Origin: Rhyzopertha dominica
Lineage: Eukaryota; Arthropoda; Insecta; Coleoptera; Bostrichidae
Length of the DNA: 64,000 nt
NCBI GenBank assembly: GCA_025024175.1
Contig: QCXZ01000064.1
Location: forward strand, 49,807,325 to 49,871,324
Direction: 5' to 3'
A program made the position numbers and the translations under genes. Below, one piece after another: positions 10,001-19,994 of this stretch (position 1 is the stretch's first letter; every line of letters begins with the position of its first letter). Below the pieces are notes generated by a model. It did no database searches. It worked only from the letters and a program-made list of their open reading frames with translations, and had not been told where the DNA came from.

Positions 10001-12406
10001 CTTGCTTAGGAATGCACCTTGATAGTGGGAATTCCACTAATGTTACCTTTCTGGGCGATGATGCTGCCGTAAGCGAATGTTATAGACCTGTATTAGTCCT
10101 TGAACGAAGAACGATACAGACTTGACTGATCGCTTGTTCTCGCAGCTACTGACATTGAAACTTCGTGTTCCTCCTTTTATGAGGCCTTATTTGGTGTGAT
10201 AGATAGGACTGTGCCTAATTTTACCTATAATGGTAGTCAACACAAATATCCTGTGTGATATACTAGGAGTTTTATTAGTATGATAGAAACTAAGAATAGG
10301 CACCGGAATATCTATGGAAAGCAAAACTAGCTTACCACTTTGATACTGTAAAATATCTAAGGAGTGAGATCAGGAAACAATCGCGAAAAGAGTATTGAGC
10401 GTTTATTGGTTGAATAGAAAAGTCGTTGATGAATAACCCTAAGAAATTCTGGCAATTTATTGACCAGAAAAGACGAATCACGGAGGTATCGGGATCCATG
10501 ACTAAGGGAGATTGTTCTAACATCTCCGTAAGATATCGTGAATGCTTTTGCGGATCATTTCGGGAAGATGTTTGTCGGAAGTGATGTAGACTGTTCATCT
10601 ATTGGTGAAAGCTGCGATGGTTTGGGGTGCTGTGAGCTCTGTGGTGGTTGCTGATGTCCATCAGAGGGCACTGGGATTGTATGTATGGGATCAGTATGTG
10701 AAATACCGGGGCGTCTTTTAAATACTGTGTGCGTAGTCTAGGAGTGCAGAGTTCCAACCTGGGACCACTGTTATTCATATTTTTTATAATGATGCTATGC
10801 AAAAGTTGTCTTGTAATGTTTTTACATAATATGCTGGCGACCTTAAGATATCTAGAATAATACAAAATACTGACGACTCTGTGTTCCTGCAAAGAGATAT
10901 TGATGCTTTGATGGGACGGTGCAATAATAATAAGCTGGAACTAAATATAAATAAATGCAAAAAGATATCGTTTACTAGATACATAAATAAAATTATTTTT
11001 GTCTATAATATGCTTGGTCTCCTCTGGAAGCTTGCACTGAGGTGGTAGATTTGGATATTGTTATGGATTCGTCCTTGACGTTTACTCTACGTGTCTTGCA
11101 CATTTGGAAAATGGAATTTTTCGCAACACTAAGGGCAGGTTGCACAAACGTGGATCAAAGTCAATCTGAGTTTAATCCGTAGTCGTTGTTTAGCAATATC
11201 AAGAATCCGCTGATTGGTATTGCTGCAGCAACGACCGCGGATTAAACTCGGATCAAATTTGATCCCTGTTTGTGCAACCGGAATTATCGTTGTGTGAAGC
11301 TTCTTTTTTATTCCTTGATAAGAACCAGACTGCAATATTGCTGTGTTATTTGGAAGCCTTACCATCAAAGACATATTGACTTTTTAGTAAGTCTCCTTAG
11401 TATCCCTTTGCAAATTATGTTCACTCCTTGCTACAGTTAATAAGAACACCCTTCTTGCTCGTAGATGTGTAGTCTGATGTTTTTACATAAACTTGTTGTA
11501 GGGCACATGCATAGTCAGGAATTGTTTGGTGAGATGAGAATAATTGTGCCCCAACTAAACAGCAGATCGTCAGTTATATTTTATTTCGATATACATTGTA
11601 CTTACATACCATCACTTTCAGTCTCTTTTGTTGTTCTGTTTTCGTTTGTACAGTTCTATCTGACACCGAGTTTGACATTTTTAATGATAATTTTGGTCTC
11701 GCTCATACCAAACTGACACTTTTATTTAATGATAAGCCTTTTAGATTATAGTTATTTTTTCACCATTATTCTATATTCTGTATGCATGATTTTATTATGT
11801 ACCTATAATTGTTATATCTATTAATTATTAAATTGTTTTCTGTAACCCCCAGGCAATTGGCTCATCATCGTAAGCAATCAAGTTTATTCAAAAGATAAAC
11901 GATAGGTACTTAATTATATGTAATAAAGAAGATATAATAAATAATTTAACGCTAAATAAAGCTTTATTTGCATTAACTATGTACGATGTACCTTTTAATT
12001 TTATACCTTTTTGCTGGGGACATTACTAATTACCGACAAACCCTTTCTTATTGTTTTCTGGTAATTTCATTTAAAAATGTACACTTAAATAGGGTAAGTT
12101 TACCTGAAATAAACCGGTGAGTAAATCCTGGAATGCGTCGAAATCCAAGGTTTCAAGATCAACGCTGTGTGCATAATTATGAATCCATTCCCTTTGTGGG
12201 GACGACGCAAAATGATCTGCGAGAGTTTCGAAAGTAGCAACATCGGACCTGGGGTCGATATGTGCGTGATGTACAGGTATGATCTCATCAGGAATTTGCA
12301 GACCTCTTATCCGTAACTGGTGGAACAAATGGTGCTGATAGAAAATGCTTGTCTCGCGGTCGATGTTGCTGTCGCTTGTTTCTGCTCGGCTGATGTTTTC
12401 AACCAT
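6991..12406 (-). CDS. BAX/BAK-like Bcl-2 family apoptosis regulator, 3 coding exons
   Basis: Joining exons 12406-12104, 9239-9072 and 7095-6991 gives an uninterrupted 191-residue protein. Residues 57-75 (VATFETLADHFASSP and on) are the BH3-like helix, with the core Asp kept and Ala in place of the usual Gly. Residues 97-112 are BH1, with TWER where the family has NWGR. Residues 149-157 (QWIQQQGGW) are BH2, and the last 20 or so residues are a hydrophobic anchor ending MKRK. Against human BAX as I remember it, BH1-helix 5 through BH2 aligns over 49 residues without a gap, and total length is almost equal. The second intron falls right after GGW, where Bcl-2 family genes typically have one. Known members of this group act at the outer mitochondrial membrane to promote or restrain cytochrome c release. 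Pro- or anti-death role cannot be decided here. No frameshift is present, and both introns follow GT-AG. Confidence 0.88.
9072..9239 (-). CDS. Bcl-2 family gene, coding exon 2 (residues 102-157)
   Basis: The acceptor is a pyrimidine tract ending TTTTTGCAG before EGITWERIL. The exon holds the rest of BH1, the hydrophobic hairpin helices 5-6 and BH2 (WIQQQGGW). The donor GTAAGT directly after the last Trp codon is consensus. Phase 0 at both ends. Confidence 0.9.
9620..11950 (+). mobile_element. LINE relic, antisense in intron 1 of the Bcl-2 family gene
   Basis: Broken plus-strand frames follow the order of a jockey/R1-type ORF2. An endonuclease part has FFEYLEQEI then TGDFIITEL (9745-9810; family GDFNI), and PLVVEDPHHPCL lies near 9970-10005. 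The linker reads NPKKFWQFID (10433-10465). RT blocks are GVQSSNLGPLLFIFFI (about 10738-10788) and RDIDALMGRCNNNKLELN (10890-10945). A C-terminal region spans 11290-11600, with a non-coding AT-rich 3' end to about 11950. The YADD block is missing or decayed. The foldback at 11136-11281 interrupts it. Confidence 0.75.
11136..11281. mobile_element. Foldback MITE (GGTTGCACAAA type) inside the LINE relic
   Basis: Almost the whole 146-bp unit is one inverted repeat. GGTTGCACAAAC...GGATCAAA...GAGTTTAATCCG...GTCGTTG on the left returns in inverse on the right, giving arms of about 70 bp. It splits the LINE between its RT core and C-terminal region, so it inserted later. Its end resembles the MITE in GATAD1 intron 1. 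Confidence 0.8.
12104..12406 (-). CDS. Bcl-2 family gene, coding exon 1 (residues 1-101)
   Basis: Starts at ATG 12406-12404 (context AAAGTAATGG). The frame is open further upstream but has no earlier ATG, so a 5' non-coding exon is possible. It carries helix 1, the BH3-like segment and the start of BH1 (LLTGLFQ), ending in phase 0 at CAG|GTAAAC. Confidence 0.85.
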
Positions 12407-12436
12407 TACTTTTATACACTTTCTTTTAAATGACAA

Positions 12437-14540
12437 AGATGATTACATTTACACAATTTCATAAGAATAAAATCAGACGCGTTCTTATACACCTTAACCA
12501 TGACTACGTCGCCTTTTCCTGTACGACTATACTCAACTGGTAGGTAACTACTGGGAAACATCCCAATGTGGCCGCGAATCGAATATTTTTATCATCAACA
12601 AAAACTTTCTGGCTAGACGATATTGCTGGAATGATGGTTTTTGTTGTTGGAACTGATTAAACGTATTAATCTTATTTGAATCATTTATTGATATCTACCT
12701 TCCACAAGAGCTTAAATTAAGTAAACAAGGCAATAAACAGAAACTTATTTTAATTGTAATACAATTATAGGTTGCTTAGTAAAGCTCACGCAACTTGGCT
12801 TTAAATGCGCAATAGACGAATTTTGGTCTTCTTTGAAGAAATACGTTCCTAAAAACAGTTGCTCCGCGTGGCTGTCAGTTGCAACAATTTATTTTCAGAC
12901 TATAAACTTCGTTACAATTCGTTAAACATACTTTTGCATTAAGTGATAATTAGATATTACTTGTCCACTGCTATCAGCGATTTTAATTAAAAAGCTATAT
13001 TTCGCAAACAAATGCTAATAAATTGACATTAATTGCATACGCTGAGAGAAATATCAATAACGCTCATATAGCTTGGACAACATGACATAACTAACTGTCT
13101 AGCTTCTCACATGCGCGGGAATGCTCCGTTGTAGTTTGTTCACAGTACAGTTACTAAATAGAATATTCTATTTAGTGACTGTAGTTCACAGGTTCTGGTT
13201 CTGTCAAGTACCAATGACCTCTGAACATTACAATTAATCAAATTGTTTCAAGCCCAGATTATATTTGTTTGCTTTCTATAAAAAGTTATCAAGACAAACT
13301 ATTAGTAAACGTTTTTGGAAAAGAATATTTATGGAACATATACAAGTGACAGCATTTGGAAAAAGACCGATGTTTTCATGTTTGTTGCACATGACCCCCT
13401 TTTAAACGTCAATGCACAATTTTACCTAAAGTCAAAGGACTTGTGGAAATGCATCTGCTATAGTGTCTATAACAGATATAGTAATAAAACCGCCCCTTTG
13501 TGCGCAATGTTTAACATAATAATATTTCATTGGTGCGTTCAAACAACGCGCGTTTTTCTGAAAGCCAGATGCACTCAGCTCAACGGAAATAAACAACTGA
13601 TTGCTCTCACGTAACTTCTGTGATTTGCCCTTTGTGTGTAACAACAAATTAGTGTTATAGAAGGCTGTTATAAAAAAATCATTACGAAAGCTGTATGTAT
13701 TGCAGTTATAAAAATATGTGTAATACACCATTGCGATTCAAAAGGCCCACCAGGCACACAATTCTTTATTAATTTTTTATACTGTGAAGCGGGCTGTTGC
13801 GTACAACGCTTTACGCAAGTAGTTTTCCACTCATACATTTTATTATTATACCTGTTGAGCGACNCGAGTATAGAATACANTAAATGTATCATAGACAAAT
13901 AAAACCTCGAACTAGAGAAATATACATTGAGCTTCAAGTTTTCCTCGTTTTCCGTTGCGATATCCGTCCAGATGTGTGACATGCAAGGGAAAGTATATAT
14001 TAAGTGAATGTTTGACTTTAAAACTTAAATTCAATCTTTGCTGAACTACATACAACACTAGTTCCATTACTTAGTGAGTCTCAGTTAAAAAAAAAAAAAC
14101 TTCTGGTTCAAACATAAAACCTTAATATTATACGTCTGTAATACGTACGCTGCGGGGGGGAATTATTATTCATTTTGTGACCAAATTTTTTGGTCCTTTT
14201 TATCACAACTGTAACGTGGGTTCTTGTTTTGGTTTCTAGCCAAAGTCACCTTTTCACTTTAATAATTTTTATTGTAGGCACATGGTAAGTACACTTTAAA
14301 ACGATGAATGTGAGTATTCGAATGAAACAAAGAATAAAATGGAGCTGCGGGCCATAAGGGTCGCACAGCTACAACGCAATTACAATCCAACTACTAACTA
14401 AAAAAATGTCTTCCCGGAACTGGAAACATCAAACGATAGTGGGGGGGGGGGGCAATGGATATGCAGGGGTTGCCATCTAGTGAACGTCGCGTTACACAAC
14501 TTTGTTGCGATGCAGGCAGCGGTAAAGCGGTCAAAGATGA
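12437..14540. other. Non-coding region upstream of the Bcl-2 family gene
   Basis: Should contain the promoter of the Bcl-2 family gene, but no element can be singled out. It holds a 34-bp palindrome (13148-13181), poly-A and poly-G runs (about 14087-14099, 14153-14159, 14441-14452) and isolated N bases. Overlapping frames of about 100 codons near 13315-13982 have no motif. Confidence 0.4.
13148..13181. repeat. 34-bp near-perfect palindrome
   Basis: The two 17-base arms differ from perfect complementarity at one position, with no loop; the centre is GAATATTC. Confidence 0.85.
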
Positions 14541-14950
14541 TGTAAAACCTACAAAACTAAAAATATATTATTACGTATACGGATTCGAAAAATGCGGACT
14601 TCTAAATTAATTTCGTTTATTTAAACACCAGTACCGAAATACACTAAATCCAAACACGACCATAGTTCAGTGCACTACTATTCAAAACACTATACTTCAC
14701 TCACAAGCACTTAAAACACTTTAGAACACTTGGTTCGCTCGTCCTTCGCTTGCTTCACCGCTATTCAAATGAGACTTCAGACTGCCCACGCTTTATATAG
14801 CGCAGCTTCCCAGCTACGCATTCGCACTAGATGTTTCTAGAAAGTAATTAGTCTATTCTATAATCCACAGTGACTATAAGGACAGTGGCACAATAGATGC
14901 GCGGCCGTCATGGTGGTTAAGATTGCATAATAATAAAAAACATCCCTACA
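14541..14950 (-). mobile_element. LTR-like block, possibly a solo LTR
   Basis: On the minus strand it begins TGTAGGGATG and ends GGTTTTACA. It holds a TATA box (CTATATAAAG, 14791-14800) with an AATAAA signal 170 bp further on (14616-14621), the layout of a retroviral-type LTR. No target duplication, primer-binding site or internal region was found, so the ends are uncertain. A host promoter is the alternative. Confidence 0.4.
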
Positions 14951-15239
14951 GTTTAGGTGGTAGTGGACAAATTGCATATTTCTTCAGTTAAAAAGGACCT
15001 GTTATCTACTTATTCCTGCCTGCACACATGCCTTCTACCAATGAGCAAAATACCTTGTAACTGCAATTTGCTTGCTAATTGCTATAAAAATGATAAATTT
15101 AACTAATTTACTACTTCATTATCTTTTGTACCGTATTACAAATGAACAGGGAAAACAACAGTGAATAATCAACTCAAATTCAATTGATTGGCTATAGGAT
15201 ATTCGCAACTAAATTAAAAGTATATATAAATGTGGTTCT

Positions 15240-15540
15240 TTACGGCCGTTTTCCGCTTCTTAACTACCATAGTGTTCTTGTCTCCCAATCTCCTTCCTTG
15301 AGGCCTCTTAAGTCCATCGCATTAACAACTTCCTGCTTCTACCTTTGAGATGGCGTCTGTTAGCATCCGTTTACGAATTCCTCTTGGCCACAGGCTTTCA
15401 TCTATTCGTTGAAGGCGGGCATACTAGGTAGGTATTTTACTATCTATGGTATCTAGGATCTTTCTCACATCTCTTGTATCTTTTATTTCTTATGTGCTCT
15501 AGTCTGGATCATTTGTAATCAGCAACGATAGTTTTCAACT
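15240..15540 (-). mobile_element. C-terminal tail of a non-LTR retroelement ORF2
   Basis: Minus-strand broken frames give DTIDSK...YARLQRIDESLWPRGIRKR and later MDLRGLKEGDWETRTLW. This resembles the W-Y-G-H-V-Q-R-M and W-x-x-R-T-L-W-R tails of insect non-LTR elements as I remember them. It is short, frameshifted and lacks the RT core. Confidence 0.5.
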
Positions 15541-15615
15541 AAACACCAAGTGCTTTAGAAAAAAATGAACATTTCTAATGGGTGTTTACAAGTTCTAATA
15601 ATTTTCTGAAGCTAC

Positions 15616-15920
15616 AACAGGAGGTAGCAAATAGGGAGTAAGGGTATATTAAAAAATTTGTTGATGGAACCGGGAAGGCAGCCATATTGAAGTGCCATCT
15701 TGCAAGTATTGGAAAAAGTATATTATTTTGACAATCTTTTTTAATAATGAAGATTTACATCCTAGGTTTTAACTTTGTTGGTGTATACCACATTTGCCAC
15801 CACTATTCATGATAATATGAGTATTGTGTGTAAAATCCGGTGTTTGTGTATGTGTTTTTGAATAAGAAGTCGGTCATTATTTTGGACTACTTGTCAACAT
15901 GGCATTTACTCCCTCCTGTT
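15616..15920. mobile_element. Possible MITE, about 300 bp
   Basis: AACAGGAGGTAGCAAAT at the left is mirrored by an inverse copy of AACAGGAGGGAGTAAAT at the right. No clear target duplication and little inner symmetry. Confidence 0.35.
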
Positions 15921-16245
15921 ATTTTTTACCTCGTTGGTTTCATCAGCCATAAGCAACCTGATGGCTGTTTCAAAATATAAACTTGTGATAGGTACATACA
16001 TATCATAGAATATCTTACTTCACTGAAGATTCTTTTTGAATCATAGGAATATGCTTTTTGAAAATTGTAGGTATTGATGAGCCCTGTTAAAAGTGGTATA
16101 AACATTTTACAAATACTTCCTTTTGAAACTTTGCACTCTTATTACATACAATTTACTGTTTTATTATAATATAAAAAATATTTCTAGCACATGTTCATTT
16201 AGCACTTATTTAGGATGCTTTAGAAAAACAATTTATATATAATCA

Positions 16246-16251
16246 TTTATT
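16246..16251 (-). promoter_or_regulatory. Candidate poly(A) signal of GATAD1
   Basis: AATAAA on the minus strand about 160 nt after the GATAD1 stop codon. Further AATAAA copies follow downstream, so the site used is not fixed. Confidence 0.4.
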
Positions 16252-16409
16252 ACACACAAAAGTATCCATAAAAAATGACTGGACAGAAAATATAAAATAT
16301 AGTGGAATAAGATAAGAATGACCTGCTAAAAGCTTCATGATATCTTGCTATCTATTAAAAACTCGCGAATATACCTGTGGATTAAGATATCCGCAGATAT
16401 TACATAATA

Positions 16410-16567
16410 TTAATGTTGCAAAGAGCTTAAGGTTGTCCAAATAAAATTTGAATTTACTGGTACATCAACGTAAGGATATGGGGTATTCTTAGCTTTATAG
16501 TAATCAGACGGAGCATGCATCACAAATTCCATACAACTCAACTTTCTTGGTATATCTTCTTCAGGAC
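16410..16567 (-). CDS. GATAD1: GATAD1 coding exon 3 (residues 176-227)
   Basis: The acceptor TTATGTTTTAG is followed by the rest of the split Gly codon and PEEDIPRKLSCMEF. It ends NFIWTTLSSLQH and a stop. The junction IIG-PEED agrees with the family. Confidence 0.92.
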
Positions 16568-18485
16568 CTAAAACATAATATAAAGATAACAATAATTATT
16601 CTAATACTGCTCTAAAGCCAGGAATACATCACACAAATGTTATTTATATGCATTCGTGAAGAGTAGATTACCATTTACAGCAATTTAATTGTGATTCCAA
16701 TGGTTAGTTTTACAACCACACATTTTCCATCAGCTGTTGGTAAAAATTCAAAGGTCAAAATAAATGTGAGCCACAATGCCCCAAATATCTGGTAATATCT
16801 CAAAACGTNGCTATCTAGATGTGTCAACAATAATTTGCAATAGAAGAAATTTGATTCTGTTAGCTGTAGCCAATGCCACATCAGTAGAATTCTAAAACGA
16901 TGAAGGAAGAGAAAAGAAAACAAAAATATATGTATAAAGATGAATATCTGATTTGAATGATACATTTATTAAAACATCTAAAGAATGTTCTAACAAGATA
17001 TTCCACTCTTCTGGAGCTACGGCTTGGTAGGCTAGTGAATGTAAGTATTGCAAGTCATTCGTGTCTTGCCCTCCAGAAATATTTTGGATAGTGTATGCAT
17101 ACGAGCAGAAACATTTGTAAGATCTATCCCCGACTTAATTCATATACCTATTATATAAGTAGCAGGGTCAAATGCTTCATTTGGAGGTGGACTTTCTTGG
17201 GTAGGTAATAGCCATGATATGACAGCACTCTTTTCACAATACTGGTCTGTCAGAAGTCCTCTAATCTGAGCATAATAGATGTTGTCTTCTTCATCCATCA
17301 GAGACATAATATCTCCTATTTGTATATAACTGCCCTAAAATAATTTGCTATTATATATATTTAACTTATTTAAATTTGTTAATGACACAAAAAAATTGTG
17401 GTACGAACATATTCATTTATAGAAGAGTAAAAATATAGAATCTGAGCATATCCTAGGACCACTTAATTGATTAACGTCTAATGTTAAAAACTGTACACTG
17501 TACATGAGAAAAATAGATAAATAAAATACTGATAATGTAGGTACACACAAAGAGAAACTATGATGGTAAGCTTGTACCTACAGCAATAATGCAGTCCTCA
17601 AAACAATTCCTAAAATAAAAATTAGCATGGATACTGCAAAATAGTCTCTTTGAAAATAATTATAAAAAGGATCATTTCAATATTAACTGTAGTCAATGGG
17701 CACACAATAAACTATNGCCCACTTGCTCAAAGCTTGGTTAACCAGACTCCCTGGTTAACAAGCAGNTATCATAGAAAAGTCTCTTTTTAAGTGCTCCTTA
17801 TTGGTGCTGCCTGTGACAACGGGTGTTTAACAGCATGTTAGCTGGTTAGTCTGGTTAACTACCCTTTGTGCAACAGGAAGTGTGCAAAAAGAGTACAACT
17901 CGTTGATCCCACTGCAAAAGGGGAAAAGTCATAATTTAGTTATTAATTGAAAGAATTGTGATAATTTCTTTAACACTTATACAACAAATTCTACACAGTT
18001 TGGCTGAATTTTCAACACACTGCTGCCAAATTAACTGATATAAAAGAAAGAAAAAAAGAAAATTACTACCAAACCACTTACAAGGACTTACATAATAAAT
18101 AAGAAAATTTGACATATTTGACATGGATACTCTTGTGAATTCTTACTTTGTAAAAGACGTAATCACTTGTAATCGTAGTAGCTACAGCTTCAGGTGCCTT
18201 TACAGGTGTCTTTTTAGATGCCGCCCTTCGTCCCCTACCTCTCTGTACATTCTTTGCCAGCGCAAAGGGATTAAGCCTAGTCTTGTATGAACGAGTGGTT
18301 TTCTGCTTTTTTTGTTTTCCCTTCTCATCTTTTATATCTGTTTCATCATCTGCATTATCTTGATTGCTGCTTCTGGCTTCGTTGACACAATCTAAGCAAA
18401 GAACTCCTAAGCCTTCAGCATTTGTCCACATTGGAGAATCATGTGTTTCACATTTTATACAAACTGGTACTCCCTTTAGAGGCAT
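16410..18485 (-). CDS. GATAD1: GATA zinc finger domain-containing protein 1, 3 coding exons
   Basis: Exons 18485-18147, 17334-17148 and 16567-16410 join into 227 residues (human protein as remembered: about 269). The start MPLKG at 18485 matches the family N-terminus. A zinc finger follows (C9-x2-C12, C30-x2-C33, spacing 17), then an acidic/lysine-rich linker and a basic stretch RGRGRR (82-87). The conserved core starts at KAPEAV and continues with YIQIGDIMSLMDEED, YYAQIRGLLTDQYCEKSA and YIIGPEEDIPRKL, ending MEFVMHAPSDYYKAK and IWTT. Family members bind chromatin marked with H3K4me3 together with histone deacetylase complexes in the nucleus. The linker is shorter than in vertebrates. It is intact and phase-consistent, so probably functional. 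Confidence 0.93.
17148..17334 (-). CDS. GATAD1: GATAD1 coding exon 2 (residues 114-175, plus one base)
   Basis: The acceptor ATTATTTTAG precedes GSYIQIGDIM; the donor is AG|GTATAT after ATYII. It encodes the most conserved block of the family, including YYAQIRG and QYCEKSA. There is no ATG-initiated open frame of any length here, so it is easily missed. Confidence 0.92.
17722..17874. mobile_element. MITE in GATAD1 intron 1 (GTTGCACAAA type)
   Basis: TTGCTCAAAGCTTGGTTAACC at the left matches the inverse of the right end (GTTGCACAAAGGGTAGTTAACCAGAC read on minus), with GGTTAAC and CCAGAC repeated inside both arms. About 150 bp, non-coding. Two N bases lie in or next to it. Confidence 0.65.
18147..18485 (-). 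CDS. GATAD1: GATAD1 coding exon 1 (residues 1-113)
   Basis: Carries the GATA-type zinc finger, charged linker and KAPEAVATTITSDYVFYK. It ends in phase 0 at AAA|GTAAGA, a consensus donor. The open frame runs three codons past the ATG without another ATG. Confidence 0.92.
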
Positions 18486-19990
18486 GTCTAACAAGCGTTT
18501 TAATATTAAAATACTGAAATACGAAAGTTTGTTTTTGTTATTATATTTATAACCTCAAAACATAATCAAGTTTTTGGCTGTCAACTATCAACGTCAAATT
18601 GGCATAGTGTCAAGCGAAAGCGATCTACACTACACTGAAATTAGCAGACGACCATCGAGCAGTCAGCAAGGTTGTCAGATCAACAAGNAATTATTCAGNT
18701 TTCAGATAAGTACTTCAAAAGTGTTTCCCGTGACGCTTGTAACAATATTAAAGGTTTAAAGATGCCCAAACGTTAGTGCGAACGAGACAACATACTGTCA
18801 ATATTACTTTGTAGTTTGTAGCCAATAAGTGACGAGAGCATCACTAGCGAATTTTACCAGCTAATAATAAGCCTGTTTTATATTTCGCGAATTGTAATCT
18901 TTATGCAAAACTTATTTACAGTGGTCAAAAACGTATGTTCGTTAAGTAATTTCACATTCTGGCGAATTTTGCAACTAAAATTCGGTTGTTTTAAATTGCT
19001 TTTGTTCGTGACGTGGTATCGTGCAAGGTACAACGCATAAGTTGACGTTTACCCGTTATTGTAAATACGTGGCGTTGTTGGCTGTTGTTTAAGTTTGGTT
19101 CAGTTTACCGGAGGTTACGAACAAAGTTGTTTTGCGATGCCTTAAGCTTTCTTATTGCTGGATTAAAACAGACTACGAACTTAGTTGTACAGAGTATTTT
19201 AGAGATAAATACAGAACGCAGGATGACACCAAGCCAATAGTCAACCCAAAACAAATAACACCTCTCCAGTACGTTTTAGGGCGTTTTCAGAATAATTGAA
19301 ATCATTTGGCAACGCTGGAGACGTTCTGGATGAGTATTATGAAGTTAGTATAGCACTTAGCACAGCTGCACAGCTTATTTGCAAAACTGGTTGTCCAATT
19401 CGTACACTGCGCATCCTTGTAATCTTGTAACATGTAAGGCAAATTTTGTTTTTTAAGAAAATATACTGTTATGTCCTCTTTATTATGTCAAATAAATAAA
19501 AATGTGAGGGATAGAAAGATCCAGTCAATTCGGTAACGTCTATGACGAAATAATCGACAATTTATTCTAAAATATAGGAAAGAATTCTAACAAATACAAC
19601 TCAATCTTGATAAATTAGCGACTACGTTTATTTCAATTTTTCTCAAATGTAGTACTCCAAAATTTGACTCGATCAACTTTACAGTCCCGCACTCTCGAAC
19701 ATTTGATGACAATGTAAATAGTCGACTATCGAGGTCTTGTGATATTACCGTTCGAAACACGACCTTAAATAAACCCTCCCCTAAATTAATTGTTGGTAGC
19801 CACCATGTAGCCACTACCTACCTCCTGTTTAACCGGAAGTTTACATTTTCATCTATCAAGTAATGCCACTGTGACGTTTTTTTTAAAGTTCTCCATAAAA
19901 GTTTATATTTTATTGGATTTTTTCTGAAATCTCCAGTGGACGTCACTTAGAAGACCGTACTCGTCAGCCTACAGGCTGCTCCCGGTCCAT
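18486..19990. other. Upstream region of GATAD1
   Basis: Expected to hold the GATAD1 promoter and 5' UTR; no element can be named. Somewhat richer in CG near 18940-19100. No coding motif in the open frames at 18574-18759 or 19587-19814. Confidence 0.4.
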
Positions 19991-19994
19991 TAAC

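Noticed and set aside
11129..11374. 81-codon minus-strand frame
   Set aside because: Lies across the foldback MITE and the LINE relic; a by-product of the inverted repeat.
12100..12288. 62-codon minus frame in Bcl-2 family gene exon 1
   Set aside because: Alternative frame of the coding exon.
16675..16965. 96-codon minus frame between GATAD1 exons 2 and 3
   Set aside because: Intronic, hydrophobic low-complexity translation, contains an N, and does not belong in the GATAD1 product, whose exons join correctly without it.
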